The position numbers were made by a program, and so were the translations under genes. 64,000 nucleotides of DNA from Oscheius tipulae (lineage: Eukaryota > Nematoda > Chromadorea > Rhabditida > Rhabditidae): the NCBI GenBank assembly GCA_037178975.1, contig JASJZH010000003.1:7068001-7132000 (forward strand). Direction: 5' to 3'. Under the pieces are notes generated by a model that had not been told where the DNA came from, searched no databases, and saw only the letters and a program-made list of their open reading frames with translations. Position 1 is the first letter of the stretch; the number at the start of each line of letters is the position of its first letter. Positions 36,731 to 50,300 of this stretch are shown here, piece after piece.

Positions 36731-39455
36731 CTAGGCATTGACCACTACGGACGTCTGCGGTTTCAAGGAGGGACGCTTACTGCTTGCAGCGGCTCCGGCA
36801 GCTCCTGTCGTCGAGGCACGCACCAGCTTGGATGGGTCGCTGGCCTTGGCGAAACCCTGGTCCATTAGCATTCGATCGAGTCGGTGGACCTGAAAATGAG
36901 CAGCTTTAGCAGAGGATTTTGGGCGAAAACAGTTAGAATTAAAGGTTTCAAAGCATTTTCAACTTTTTAGGCCCAAAACTCATGGTAATCAGCAAAAGAC
37001 GGTCGTTTTTTTCAGCCATACAACGACAACTAGAAAATCGAATAGTTCTTCCAAATATTCGTGGAGGAGTCAAGTAGCTTGTTTCTAATTTACGGCTTTT
37101 GTATCAGTTCAGTTTTAAATTTTTTGGCTAAGTATTAAATTTCTACACCTTAAGATTGACAGTGGGTCCCGCAACGAATAGGAACTATAAAAGAAGTTTT
37201 TAATGGGACAGGCTGTACTGAACTCATACAATTTTGACAAGTTTCCGCCACAAAATACGTAGAACGAACCTTTCCGTCCTCGTCCTCTGTGAAGGTGAGC
37301 TCGACCATGTTGACGGCGTCGTCCGAATGTCTTCCAATCAGAGTGGCGTTGATGACCTTGTTCATGCACTTGCTCTTGAAGAAGTCCTCGGCAGACATGC
37401 CCCAATTCCAGGTTCCGTCCACGGGCTGCACGTGAGCCAGGTAGCATTCCGTCGCTTGGAAGGGCAGCGTCATGAGATCAGTACTGCAATTTCTTCATAT
37501 TAATACCAAGTCAAATAAGGATACAAACCGAATTTGACGAAGATCAGCTCTGGGCAATGTCGTGTAGCCGCCGTAGTCGACGAATCTGACGAGAACCTCG
37601 TCCGTCTCTTCGTAGTACATGTGAGTGACGGCTCGGAACCAGGCGTTCAGGACGGGGGCGGCACAGAGCAGACCGGCTGAAAATTGAAGGTATTGGCTTG
37701 TTGGGATACGTAATGAACGTGCGGAACTTCATAGCCAGTGAACTTTTCAAAAGGGCAAAACAGATTGTTCTGCTCCGGGTTTGACCCCGCGACCCGTTTG
37801 TCCTTACGCGGCGCTCTTACCGATGGCGTCATTCATACTTGTCCCGGTAGCTTAGTGGTTAATGTATTAGACTAACGTAATGAGATACCCAAGTTCTATT
37901 CCCAGCTGCTGGTTTCGGTTATTGTTGTCCAAAATCACAACTTCGTCATTTTTGATCTGATATCAAGCTCATATAAAGTTGTAAAGATAAGAGTTTTGAT
38001 TTAATGGAAGCAACTAACTTTTCCAAACAATTACTTTGCCGAGAATTTGAGATAGTAACTGCTCAGCACATTTTCAAACCCGTCTCATTTGGTTTTCTTT
38101 TCAAAGCAGCGTTGTAATTACTACGATAACTAAAACTCACTTTGACACGGTTTCGGCAGCTCTGGGATGTTCTGGTTGCCGCGCGAGTACAGACTCAACA
38201 TGTAGAGATCCAGCTGATTCAAGCTGCTGAAGCTCGGGTGTGTTGGCTGTTGGAGGAAGAAGTGTCCTGGACTGATGGCGCACGAGACGCTGACCTCGCA
38301 GGGAACGGATTCGGGGAGAGTGAGCCAGCAGGGCTGCGCGGTCATGGCATCAAAGACATGATGCGGCAGCGGCGGCGGGAGTACAGGCTGCAGATTCAGA
38401 TCGGGAAAGCGGCCATTAGGGAATCTACTTCGCAGCATATGCAGACACTTATTGATTTCTTCTCTCTTTCCTCTGACCTAAATTTTTAGTTTTTGGCTGT
38501 ACAAAAGATGTACAAACCTGACAAATTTGGTGGGTGTTAATCTTCTCCGGGGTGTGGTGCTGACGAATAAGCATTTTGACATTCGTGCGCACACTGAGCT
38601 CTTTGATCGTCTTGCCCTTGATGCCAATAACGAGACCGACGAGCGTGTTGGGAATTTCGAACTCGTACATCGGCAGATTCTGGTCGCCATCGTCCATCGG
38701 CGACAGGCTCGAAGCCAGACCGCCCGTGGCACGTCCAGAATCTTGAGAAGATGCCTAAAAATGGTCATGATTAGTCTAAAATTGTAATTTTGATTACCAG
38801 TCCTCTATAATCACCATTTACCCCTGCTGTTACAAAATTGTTAGATTTCCAGAGTCACAATCAATTTCTGAATTTGTCATTTACACCATATTTTGTCCCT
38901 GGTCCATACTTATTCACAGTTCAGTTTACTTTCTCAATTGCTTAATTTTTTAAGTTAGACGATTTTGGAGACCTAAACATTATTTTCCCAGCAACCAAGG
39001 CCAATTAGCCTCAAAACATGACATTTACAACCTTACAGTTGCTCTCAGAACTCGAGAAGCAGTCCCAAGCCCAGTTACCATTTAGACCGATGAGCCCCAA
39101 GAGCCCAGACCAATTAGCCTTATTATTTGCACCATAAATCTCACCCAAAGAACAGTCCAAGGAAACTTACGGAAGAAGTACTGGCGGAGCAGCTGCTTGA
39201 TCGAACAGAATCACGACTGCTGTGTCTACGCATGCTAGATCTACTCGTCGAGGTAAGTGGCGTAATGGTCAGTGGCAGTACAAGAGGTGGCGGCGACTGG
39301 GCCTCAATTCTCGTCGGGCTGAACTGTTGTGAAGGAGAAATAATAGGACAGAATCCAGGAGGTGGAGATACAAAATGATGCTGGTAGCGAGGCAACAGAG
39401 GCGGCGGTAGATGTGTAGGAATGAGCTGTGGCGGTATGAGCTGTTGCATTAGCAT
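36731..39455 (-). CDS. AKAP1: KH-Tudor protein, AKAP1-like (C-terminal part)
   Basis: Six exons on the minus strand (39171-39455, 38518-38754, 38141-38477, 37529-37676, 37270-37483, 36731-36889) join in frame to 459 aa if the ATG at 39455 is used. A Pro/Ser-rich N-terminus precedes a KH domain (YEFEIPNTLVGLVIGIKGKT, GxxG loop GIKG) and then a Tudor domain (VRFVDYGGYTTLPRADLRQI, RTDLMTLPFQATECYLAHV). KH followed by Tudor is the AKAP1 arrangement: a mitochondrial outer-membrane scaffold that binds PKA and mRNAs. An in-frame stop lies 9 nt upstream of this ATG, so the ATG may be an internal start or the exon may begin at a nearby acceptor; anchor-type exons lie at 42358-45125. Confidence 0.82.
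37770..37832 (-). repeat. tRNA-like relic in an AKAP1 intron
   Basis: On the minus strand, CGCCATCGGTAAGAGC is followed by a B-box-like GGGTCAAACCCGGAG at tRNA spacing. It lies back to back with a plus-strand relic at 37845. Confidence 0.45.
37845..37912 (+). repeat. tRNA-derived SINE relic
   Basis: An A-box-like TAGCTTAGTGGTTAA is followed by AAGTTCTATTCCC at tRNA-like spacing. Anticodon-arm pairing is degenerate, so a functional tRNA is unlikely. Confidence 0.55.
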
Positions 39456-42357
39456 GCTTTCTTATCCCACAAATGGTAGGGAGGGCTGGCCAGTGGGAAA
39501 AAACTGCGGGCGAAAAGTGAAAGGGGACGAGGGGCGGAGCTCACGTGTGTCTGTGGAAGAGACCCAGGCCCCGAGTGCAAAAGTCCACGCGCGGCCATGA
39601 GACGCAGACTGCCGATACGGCCGACGAGGGCATTGCCAGACAGTGCTAGGGGTCTGTCTGGGTCGAGAGGGCGCAGAGAGAGCCTGTTCGAAATGTTACG
39701 TAGCTGCTTTTTGACAAATTGCCAAGGGGGCTTTATAGGCCAAATAGACTGCTACACATACGCAATACGCTGCATGGCATAGGAATAGGATCACGAGAAA
39801 ACATGGTTAGCGTAAAAAATTGTTTACGTAAAGCGGTAAAAATGGAATCGAGGACGAAAAAAAACAGGAGAAATAGGGAGAATCAGCTGACAAGGCCATG
39901 TGCTCTTCGGGCGCTGTCAGCAGCCAAATCGCTGATCAACATGGCGCGACAGCGATTTTTTTGAATTTGCCGAGGACAAAAATCGTTGGAATCTCGTGAA
40001 AACGAGCTTCTAGGAGCCAAAAAATCAGGAAAAGGCAATGAATCAAGGCTTACTGCGAGCCAGCTCGTCATTTCCTTTGGTTTTTTGTGCGAGTACAGCA
40101 AAAAGCCGGATGATGACGGCGGGAAGCTCAGTTTAGGCTGAAATCTAGGCGAAAATGGGGAAGACCTGCAGAAAATGAACAAAATGACGTTAAGATCAAG
40201 TACATAGGCGTTTTTATATGGGGATTTCATCGCCATAGAAGCAGTTTACTTCGCTAAATAGGAATTCGAGTGCTCGGGAGGAAAACAGGAGTGAATTTTC
40301 AGGTGAAAGTTGAGGAAAAAAAATGAAAGGCGCAAAAGTCAAGATCTTGGAAAATTTTGTGCCGCCCCGGAGCGTAAAATCATTATTCACGTAGGAAAAT
40401 AAGATTTCAAGGCTTCTGAACGTAAAAGTCTTGCCAGCCGGTCTATCTTCCGTTACAGCTGGCCTAATAGCTAAGATACCGAGGAAAGGAAGTAGAAACT
40501 ATGGAAATTAGGACCGACATGGCCATGAGCCTGTTTCTGCTCGCTAAATTCCTTGGTCTCTCGGCTCAATAAGCTGAGTTTTCAATCGTAACAGCTGTGG
40601 ACAAAACTGCAAGCTGCAAAACATGGTTAGGCTAGCTAGCGATGGAAAAGGGACTGCAAGAGGAATAACTAGGCCAATTAGTAGCGCTCTACAGAGCAGA
40701 AACCACCGTTTCCTCGGAGATTCTACAACTTTTCTGCCTGTTATACTTATACTTCCACTAATTGTGAGTATTTCAAAATAAATTGCGATCAGAGACAACG
40801 ATAGTGAGCTCTTCCTGATACAAGGATTCTACAGAGTCAAAAAGCCGATTTCTTCACGTTTTCTACTTACTACATGGCTTTCAAAGAATTTCGAGCTTCT
40901 AAGAGCTGGCAGGAGCCTATATTCACACAATTACGAGCGCTTCTTACAGCTGATCTAAGGGCAATTCCATCGAATTTCGAGAACATTATGCCAATTTTGG
41001 TCTGAACGAGATCTTCAAACGTTTCCATGCCAAAAAGCTGGTATTGAAACCCCCATTTCCACCACCATTCCTGATTTTTTGAACATGTTACACCTGGGGT
41101 TTCGTTGACACAACGCGATTTTTTCAGAGTTCACACTCCCAGCCAGGTAGTGTCGACGAAGAAGAAGGAGGAAAGGTTGATCGGCAGTTGCGATAACAGT
41201 TTTGGCTGGGGGCCCAGTTACACGCTCTTTCTCTCTCTTCCTCGGCTGTCGCCAACTCACGGCGCGTACATTAATCACCTGCTGGGCATCGAAGAAGAAG
41301 GGAGAGAGACAGACAGACAGCCCCGATCTCAAAATTTTACACTCATTTGTGTTCCCCGAGCGAGAGACGTCTCCCAGACGATGGGTCGGAACATTTTATG
41401 TGTTATCTCCAACTGATAATGGAGCGGGATGCTCCGATAAGGTGAGCGGGGGCAGCTCCCTCCAAAAACGTCAAAAATTGTACGAGAGGGAAGAGACAGA
41501 TATAGCCAGAATCGATGGAATCAGCCGAATCATAGCCAAACAATCGCTGTTTCGGGCACAATTAATCTGGCCTCGGCTTTGTGAACACAAACCGTGTCTA
41601 CTGGTTCGAAAATGTGTTCAGGCTCGCAGTTGGCAACTAATTAGTGCAAAATGGGTCCATTTCGAAGTGATTTTTTAAGGAGAGAAGAAAAGTGCAATTT
41701 GGTAGGTCAAAGAGTGCGGAAGAAGACCAGCGAAGGAATGGAGACTGGTGAAACGGCAAATGTCCAAGTTTTCGGGATCTAGAGTCTCCGTTTATGCAGG
41801 AAGGTGATATAAAACGCAATCGTCCTTACTTCGAGGTCAATTCGTTCGTATCAGAAAATGAGGTCTATCTATCACGAAAATGGGGTTGACGCTGGAAAAT
41901 AGTTTTCCGTGTCATCTTTTTTCGGCTTGAAACGCCGTGTTCACTGCCAAACACTGAACAGTCCCGTCCCGTAAAGAGTCGAGACTTAAACGTTTACTGA
42001 TCAAAACAAAAACCTACCTACCCTACTGTAGGGCCACGCATTCAAAAACATTGTTTTCCCAATCTCTCACGTTTCCCTCCAATCTGACTCATAATCCTAC
42101 CCACTAATTATCACCCACTTCCAAAACTTCTTCTCTCGATCGTCCCTAATAAGAGTCGAGCTCCAGTCTGGGATTGTTGCGAAAAGAGAGCTCACTATGC
42201 CGTAATCGAGCTGTTTTAAAGCCAAATTTGGTAGTAACTTGTAAAGATGCGATTGTTAGAAAAACAAATTTGAGCAAAAGAGTCTTGTGAATAACTCGAT
42301 TACGGTGTTTCTTTTATCCCCTCGCGTTATTTTCCCTCTAATTATAAATCCCTCCTC
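39456..42357. other. 2.9 kb stretch, probably an intron of the AKAP1-like gene
   Basis: No complete gene is recognised. It includes a candidate minus-strand exon (40054-40165) with good splice sites whose phase does not join cleanly to the neighbours. The remainder is AT-rich noncoding sequence. Confidence 0.4.
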
Positions 42358-45125
42358 CTAGGACCCAAATTTCCCGATCCGCACCTCCGAATTCTCGCTC
42401 TCGACACCGGGCGACTCGTTGTTCGACAGCCGTTCCTGGCTCTCCATTTTCTCGTGGGCCTCCTGCTGCTGTTCCATATAGCTCTTTTCCATCTCCTCAG
42501 ACCACGAGAACTGCTCGTGTTCCACCGGATTGTGAGAAATGTCCAGCAGCAGCTCCGACGTCTTCTCGTTCATAATCTTAATTGTGATATTCGGAAGGAG
42601 TCGACGGGCTCTGGACCTGCTCATCTATGTCATAGTCTCCCTCGGAGACGCTCCTTCCTCCACTTTCAGGCTGCGACTCGGTCTCCACCGTCTCGTCAGA
42701 TTTCTGAAAGTTCTGGTAGTTAAGCATGGACATAATTGCGTGATTTTATAATCCTAACGCCCGAACCACGTGAGCATGAAAGGGATAGAATCGCAGGAGG
42801 CAGCTTGCACGAGGAACTTAAAAGTTCTAGACGGTTCGACCATGTTGAACTGGCTTTTGGTTCGTTTTTGAATTGTTAGATATCGAGAAAATCTAAAATT
42901 CAGATTCCCGCTCGTCAATAAAGAACCTAGTCTCTCATACGTTCGGAAAAAAAAGGAATTACAAAGTCTTTTCGGTTACAAGATATGATTTTTCTTGGAA
43001 TTCATTCACTGGTAAAACGTGGTTTTGAGCAGATGCAAGGCTTTTTTGTTATGAAACTTCTGCGTGGCTGCACAGATCAATTATTCGGAAAGATAAATGG
43101 GGAAAATTTATGCATTTTAGGTCAAAATCTAAACAGTATTCCTCCAAATCTTCGACACCTACTACATATAATGCTGCAAGGACAACTCAAAAGAACCGCG
43201 TCAATTGAGTCTGCTGGACAGCTGGAAGTTTCTAATGAGAAATGGCGAAAAAAAGAAAAAAAATCCCTCGAAAGAGCAGCCTATTAGTACTCGGTTCCTA
43301 CATTTCACTGGAAAGAACAATCAAAATGAGAGGATCCAATTTCACTTAATCTTAGCTAACAATACGTCTCTCATTTGCAAAAAAAAGTGTGCCCAGATTG
43401 GTCCACTGATCAGCTGGGCGAGCTCGTTTTGCGGACTAAACTGTGCCACGTTGAGAAAGGTGTTCGACCAACATTTGAACGGTATTTCGGGGACATGAAG
43501 ACAATCAATTTAACAACCAAATCGTCGATAACACGCCTTCTTATCCTTTTTTTGTTTCTAGTACGTTAGCTTGTAACAAAACTGTCCCTGACACTCCGAA
43601 ATCATTAACCTTGGTCACAAAGTGGGGCAAAATTATAAAACCTCATTTTTAGCAAGCAATCCTTTTCTAATCATAAAATTTCCTCCCCAAATTCGGTGAA
43701 ATTGGTTTCATAGTAGAGCAACAACCCAGAGATGCCTATTTTGAGTGTGAACACGAACTATTCTTATACTTCTTAACGTAAATGCGGCTATGATCTAGAG
43801 CAAAACACCTCAATCCCTAAGATCATCCCTCCTGCTAAACTCTAGAGCCAAAACGGGCTCCCGCCCACGCGCTTCTCATGAAAGGATCATAATAATCCTA
43901 GAGAGGGAGAGGATATGAATAAAACCCTACCTCATTAGTTCTAACATCAACTGCTTTAATAGCGGTTCCAATAAAATTGGCCGATTTGGATGGCGGTTCC
44001 TCCTCGTTAGCGACCTCGGAGCAGTCTCCAGCAGCTCCTATAGCGCCCATAGGCTTCTGAAAAAAAAATGACGTCATTTGACGACAAGAAGAGAGGGGGA
44101 GCAATTGAGGGGAGAGCGGAGTAAACATTCAGAATAAGACAAGCGGAAATGCCATTATTGTCGTCGTCGTGGTGGTGGGCTTAAGGAATCTATGGAAAAC
44201 ATGACCATTTTGGGCCTATACTCTGTCTTTTCCCCTATATGTGTGGGCGCTGCTGCGAGGGTAATGAGCACAGAGGAAACAGCTGCGCATGAGCACAAAA
44301 AAGCCCCCTCCGGCTCTCTCTCTGGCTACATGCCAGCCGGGCAAAGAGACCTCGATCGATATTCGGCGTGGAAGAGTGCACGTTCAAGAGCAACTATAAC
44401 ACACACAGGGTGATCGGACAGAGCTCAAACCGTTTGCATTTTGCGCGAGCAGGCAGGGAGGTGTTCTTTTCCTTTCATTTTTTTGGAGGGGGGAGGTGCG
44501 GTAGCATTTCTTCAGAGTTCCTTTGAGAATTTCGCATCTAAATGGTGTGGAAACACGCGAGCCTTGAGAGAAAAGGGAGTCTAGCTAATAAGGAATCGGA
44601 TCTATCAAGATTTCCGGCATATGATAATCTGCAGGAAAATGACTTTTAAATTATGTGAAATAGCAAAACAAGGTGTTGTAGAAGCTGAAACCTCGTCTAG
44701 AAACCTGCAAAACTGTTTTCGGGGTCAGTACCAGCTGTTTTACGAAACTTTCACATGCGTTTGAGTTTAGGAAATGGTCAGGAGACTCTAAAAAAAACGT
44801 TCTACGGTGAGGAAGATGTATGGGATTATGAAAAATGTTGCAAATACAGTAAATGGAAGGTGTGTGGAGAAGGAAAACCTGAAAACCCACCTCCTTTTGT
44901 TCATTTCCTGGCTTAGATTCAAGACTACCATTACTCTTCTTTATTTGTTCAATAGAAGCTTTCTTCTTCTTTCTCTGAAACAAGTTTCTGTGAAAAAAAC
45001 GGACCAAGAAAACGAACTTCTTCATCTTTTTTCTTCGCTTGAATATACCAGGCAAAAAGAGCTACAATGGAGACTCCACCGAGTGCCAGAAGCATAGCAC
45101 GATGAGACGTGGGTGACGACGACAT
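42358..45125 (-). CDS. Membrane-anchor and acidic exons, probably the N-terminus of the AKAP1-like protein
   Basis: Five exons (45018-45125, 44891-44974, 43931-44056, 42617-42703, 42358-42576) join in frame to ~207 aa. The start follows ctgctcag by one base. MSSSPTSHRAMLLALGG and VSIVALFAWYIQAKKK form a single N-terminal membrane segment followed by lysines, as in AKAP1 and other outer-membrane anchors. A basic segment (RKKKKASIEQIKK), a possible amphipathic helix (NFIGTAIKAVDV) and a Glu/Gln-rich coiled region (MEKSYMEQQQEAHEKMES) follow. A TAG at 42358 closes the frame unless a donor just before it (TTTGG|gtccta) is used, which is in phase with the exon at 39455. Same strand, same order and anchor-like start support one gene, but this is inference. 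Confidence 0.6.
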
Positions 45126-47300
45126 TCTGAGCAGGATATTTTGATAGAAAATGAACTGGATAGTACCTACTTTTTGGATTTTTATCTTTTTTATAGAAGC
45201 CACAGCGTGTAGAATGGCGGCCGCCTTCTTTTACGAGGTTTGTGGCAGGTTCACGACACAAATACTATCTGGAAACTGAGCGAATTTAAAAAAAGGAAAA
45301 AGTAAGAGAAGAATCAAAAGTGAAGAATAGTGGTTTCCCGCCAAGTTTACAAACTAGCTCAAAAAAATAAAACGGCGGCAAATACGGTCTCTGTTTGAAA
45401 AAATTTCCTGATGAATCGTTGTTTTCCATTATTTTTTTTGGCCAAAACACCTGCTAGTGGCGTGTTTTCGATAAATTTATTGGTGTAGGATAAAAGCAGA
45501 ACATTGTTTGGGTAAGAACATAAGTAAAAAGGGGTGAAATGACTGAAAAATGGGTGAGATTCATGGTTTCCCATCTGCTCGCTTGGTTCCTCATTTCATC
45601 ACATTCGCCTTAATGAAATGTCGGATTTTACAGGTATGGAATTGTAAGGACTTGACCTGGGAAAAGGTAAAAGAAGCTGCAGGCAATTCTTTTCGCTATT
45701 TTCCCGTCCAGACTGCCCGCCAATAGCCTTCGCACAGTTAGCTTCATTTCCGCACAAAATATGTGACGTTTTGGGAAAGAAAATGCTGTAAAAATCTAGG
45801 TAAGATGCACGAAAAAAGCGTCAGCCGTCTCTACGGGACAGGGTAGAGTAGGAAATGCCTAAAGGTGACCTTCGATAACGTGTTACAACGAACTTTGATC
45901 TGTTGTAGGTACATTTACCAAGTAGTTAACAAAGAAAAGTACAATTTAGATAAAAATTACGAAAGTAATGAAAGGCGACTCATGGACTTTCCGATTCCTA
46001 TGCTTTGGGGCCGCTGAGCCAGAGAGGCCAGAGCGCAGAGAAGAAAAAAGGGCCGAGAGATCATGACGACCGGGGGAGGGGCAGTGCAAGAGTGCCGGCC
46101 CCAACATTCTAGAGAGACGCGAGAGAAAGTGGCACAAGGCTATCAGTGTCCACCTCTCCCTTCAATTCGGCTGTTTGTAAAGAGAGTACAACTTGATCTA
46201 TTGGTCGTTGTCCTTCTGGAGGAAGATTACTGGATTTTGGTCTTTACTGGGAGTCAAAAGGGGCTGTTTGAATGAAAAAAATGGTGGTAAATGCTGGCGC
46301 TCATATTGAAGGAAACTTCAGGCCATCTCTGATGTAAGGTATTGGTGGTACTTCGAGAGGACTCAGTTCTAAGAGTACGTCGCGGACATTTAGAGCATTT
46401 TCCTGTGATTTTCTCTCATTCTTTCGTTCTCAAAGTATGTTAATTGGATTCGGGAGGACTATATTTTTTATTTTTATTATATATTTTTTATTTTATGTTT
46501 TTCAAAGTTGTAGAGCAGATCACGGGCTACCACTATGGTACCACAACTTGAGCGAGTTTCCCATACTGTTCCTCGCACAACTGACTTGTCACCTAATTGC
46601 CAAATCTTGACTTGTCATCTTTGCTTCATAGCCACGGACAAACAAACTAAGAAAAAATTCAACCACAGACACCATTGCGCTTTCATAGTTTGGGTCGTAT
46701 TTACTAACCCTTTTCACAGCAAAAAAAATACCTGCTCTTTTACCATGTGATTATGAGATGGGATCGTTGCCCTATTTGCACATCATTTTCCTGTACCCCC
46801 CTTGCAGGAACAACAAAATCCGACTTTTTTTGCTTTCCATGTTCTTTCCAAATTCAAGCCTAAAGAAGCCCCCAGAACTTGGAAAGGGGTAAGCCCTCTA
46901 AACCAGCTTAAAAATATTCCATTGTTTTCTCAATAGCGTACTCTGCTCAAAAAAGCAGAAAAACGCTCTCTGACCAAAACCCCAAATCCAAAATAGGCTA
47001 ATGAGCTCAGCGACCGTATCCTTTCCCTGTCTAGCAGGCAAACAACATCACTCATTAAAACGGGGCACTTTCCAATCGAGGAAAACGACTGAATATGTTT
47101 TTTGAACAGCAAGACAGCAAATAGGAGAAAACTATCCAGAATTTCGAAAAGTTTCGCAAAAGAGCCCTAATCGCAAACACTTCATCCAAAAATAGGTTAG
47201 CGAAAGCAAAATAACGAGTTCATTAAAACGAGATACAGAAATACAGATGAGGTAGCAAGAGAGAGGGATTATTCGAGACCATACGGGTGAGAAATGTGCG
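45126..47300. other. Gene-free spacer
   Basis: No supported coding exon. It contains an AT-rich stretch at about 46469-46500 and a GC-rich purine block near 46010-46130. Confidence 0.45.
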
Positions 47301-50300
47301 TTACTGGCGCCGTCCAAGACGATTCACGGCGTCGAGGAGCTCGTCCACGTCCTCCCTAAAAAAAAAGGCACAATGTGGTGACAGATTTCACAATCAGAAA
47401 ACTGAAAGGAAAATTCGGAGAAAACAACCTACTTTAGTCGATTTCGCAAGGTTTCAGTCGAGACGGCTCTGATAAATCGAGGCGGCGTGACGGATCGTGG
47501 ACGTCGGTAGGGAACGTAAGGCTCGTCTACGGGCAGTTCGGGCTGCAAAGAATATTTTGTTGGTTAGATAGAAGGAAAAAAGGTACCTCGACTAGCCTAT
47601 TACTATGGAAAGAAAACTGGGAGCTGCGGGAAGCTGTCACTCTTTCAATCCCGCTGCTAGAAGTAGTCGCAATGGGTATGAAGGGCTGCACATCGAGGGA
47701 GAGCTGAAAAGGGACAGTTCAAAAACCAAAAGATGCTGTTCGTCTTCTATTGATCACTGAAATTTGAACCAGTAAGAAAAAAAAGGTTCTTCGGGCAAAA
47801 ATTTGGCTTCACCTTACCTTACGAAAGCTCTCAAAGACTCATGAGCATGTGGCTATTGACAGATTTCGATTTTTTTTCGAGCATGTGGCGAAGAAATGAC
47901 TAGTCAGAGAATGACTGGTATAGGGACTGTGAAAGTAGAGCATAGTCATGTACAATCAGACTAAGATAGAGAATTTCCATTTTATAGAACTAACAATTGT
48001 AGTCGTAAGTACTGGAGCAAAAATAGTATGTTCTCCAGAATCGCCCTAGTGCGTGAGAACCCCATATCACTGTTTTTCCCCGGTACTATCCAATATGTTA
48101 AGAAAGTCCAAAGAAGAGGACAATGCCAATTTCTATGGATAACAAAAACTGAAGAACCTACGGTAATCGTGCTGGCTCCTGAAGCATTGCCGGACGTTAG
48201 AGATATCTCAAATTCGGACTCATCAAAGTTCTTCAGAGGACTGACAAGCGTGACCACTCCGATCGGGGCTATCTGAACGGAAATTAGTATTTTTTGACTT
48301 AATAAAAGAGCTACCTGTTCTCCGACCTTGTTAAGGATCTTGATCAGGACATTGCCTCTTTCCGAGCTGATTATGAACTTCCCGGTCCAGTTCCAGCTGA
48401 AAGTTTAGTATTTTCCCGCCAAAAAGGACAGAAATTTACTTTGGATTGCAACTCGGGGGAGCAATTGTGGACATGATCTGTTCTTCTCGACCCAGAACCT
48501 GGATGAAAGCGGAAGGGGATGTCCAGTGACCGTTTCTGTCCTGTACTTGGGGCAAATTTCTCGCCGAGTGGACTGTCAGCTCGAGCTGGAGAGCTCCGTG
48601 TCGTCGGGAAGAAGGCCTGGGATGGAAGTCCTGGGGCGCGAAGACGGAATCCGTGTCACTGTGGACGTCTTCGACTACTGGACGACTGAAAATTTGATTG
48701 TTTGGGAAGGGAAATGGGTCATACGGATAGTCTGTCGTCTTGTTACCAGCTGAATTAGGCAAATTTCACTATTAGTCTCGGTTTTTGTTTTTCTCGACTA
48801 CCCACGCTGTCATTTTCCATCTGGGTATGCTAACGGTACTTTGACTGTTTGGCGACAGAGACATGCTGCGGCTTCCTAATGTGTCCAAATTACAATTCTT
48901 CTTTTCCAAATTCAAGCTAAAATCGGTACTTTGTCTATTTTAGATCAGCAGCGTGCGACAGGTTTTGTTGTCATCCCTATCTCGAAGTGTTCTCCCTGAA
49001 TTCTGTACCCCTATCCTTTCTGTCAACCATTTCCCACCCAATCCTAAGCGTGTTATTTCCTAATCACGCCAACTTCCTCCTAGTTTTTCAGGTGGCCTAT
49101 TCTTGCCGAATCCTGTCTACCTTTATTCCTTCTCCAGCTCGGCTGCTTTCTCATCTTATCAGTGCCGAAGCAGCCTCTCATACTGTCTGCTCCGAATCTT
49201 GTCCCTGTCTTCAGCTAGCCTATTCTATTCTATCAATCGTTTCCCACATAACCCATTTAGCCTGTTTCTATCAAGATCCACTCACTGTCTACCCTACTTC
49301 GTCTGTCACGATATTTCAAACCCTGAAGTAAGAAGTAACAATTCTTCGGAGGAATTAGGACTGGGAGAGCGTTAATACTGTCGTGGTAGCTCGACTGGAG
49401 TGAAATCTTATATACTGAAAACCTCACCTTCTGACAGCCTGATGCGAATTGACCGACGAATTCTCAATGCGCAAAGAAATAGGTTGGTCTATAACTGGTC
49501 GATGATTCAGATGATTAGTGTAGTCTTAAGTACCAACTTTTTTGGATTGAAAAATATCTAAACCTGTGATAGAATGGGCAGAAGAGGTTCTGGATCTGAG
49601 AACGGCTTTCGGGATGTAGATGGCGGGTCCAGTCGGCCGACTATTCTCCTCGTCCTCCCCGAATGAATGTGACCGACATCTGGAGGCGCTTCTGGATCGG
49701 GTTCTGCGGGCTGGCTGTCTAAAAAAAGTTGGTCTTTTGCCATGAAATTGGAGGAAACTGACTCTTCTTTGACACTAAACGTCTCATCCAGCGTGGTGGT
49801 CTTTCTCAGATCGGCCAAGATCTCTGCCACTCGAACGTTACGACTTCCCAGCTCGATCGACAGCTGAAAAGTTTGCCATTTGACTGCGCCTCTGTCATTA
49901 TGCCAAACGTCTAAACTGTCAGTGTAAACTAGAGACTCATCTAAGGTTTCAGAACCGGACTAGGAATAGAAAATGGACAGCTTGACAGTCTGTCAGCAGC
50001 TGGCATCTTGGCAAATAAAACTGGAACATGTAGACGAGAACAACAGTAGAAAAGACGAACAGCAAGACAGATATATATGTCTTGCTGTTTGTCTTTGTAG
50101 GCCCGGGATGAACTGGACGTTCATTGACTAAAGAATTTGCGAAAAGTATACTGAAATTTTAGGCAAAATGCGACCAGTCCAATTTCGAAAAGTGCGCATT
50201 ATATCGGATTTCGAGGGAAATCAATAGCAAAAGAACAACTCTGACAGATATGCTTATTAGATTGACTGATAGAGCCGGTGTCAGAGACCAACGTTTTTAA

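Noticed and set aside
37845-37912. Functional tRNA gene
   Set aside because: The A- and B-box-like motifs are present, but the anticodon stem and acceptor stem do not pair convincingly; a SINE or tRNA pseudogene fits better.
39883-40236. 117-codon minus-strand gene
   Set aside because: Most of the frame reads like noncoding sequence; only the part at 40054-40165 has splice-like borders, kept as a weak exon candidate.
40544-41819. Several overlapping frames of 60-158 codons
   Set aside because: They overlap on both strands, contain low-complexity stretches and show no domain; most likely intronic chance frames.
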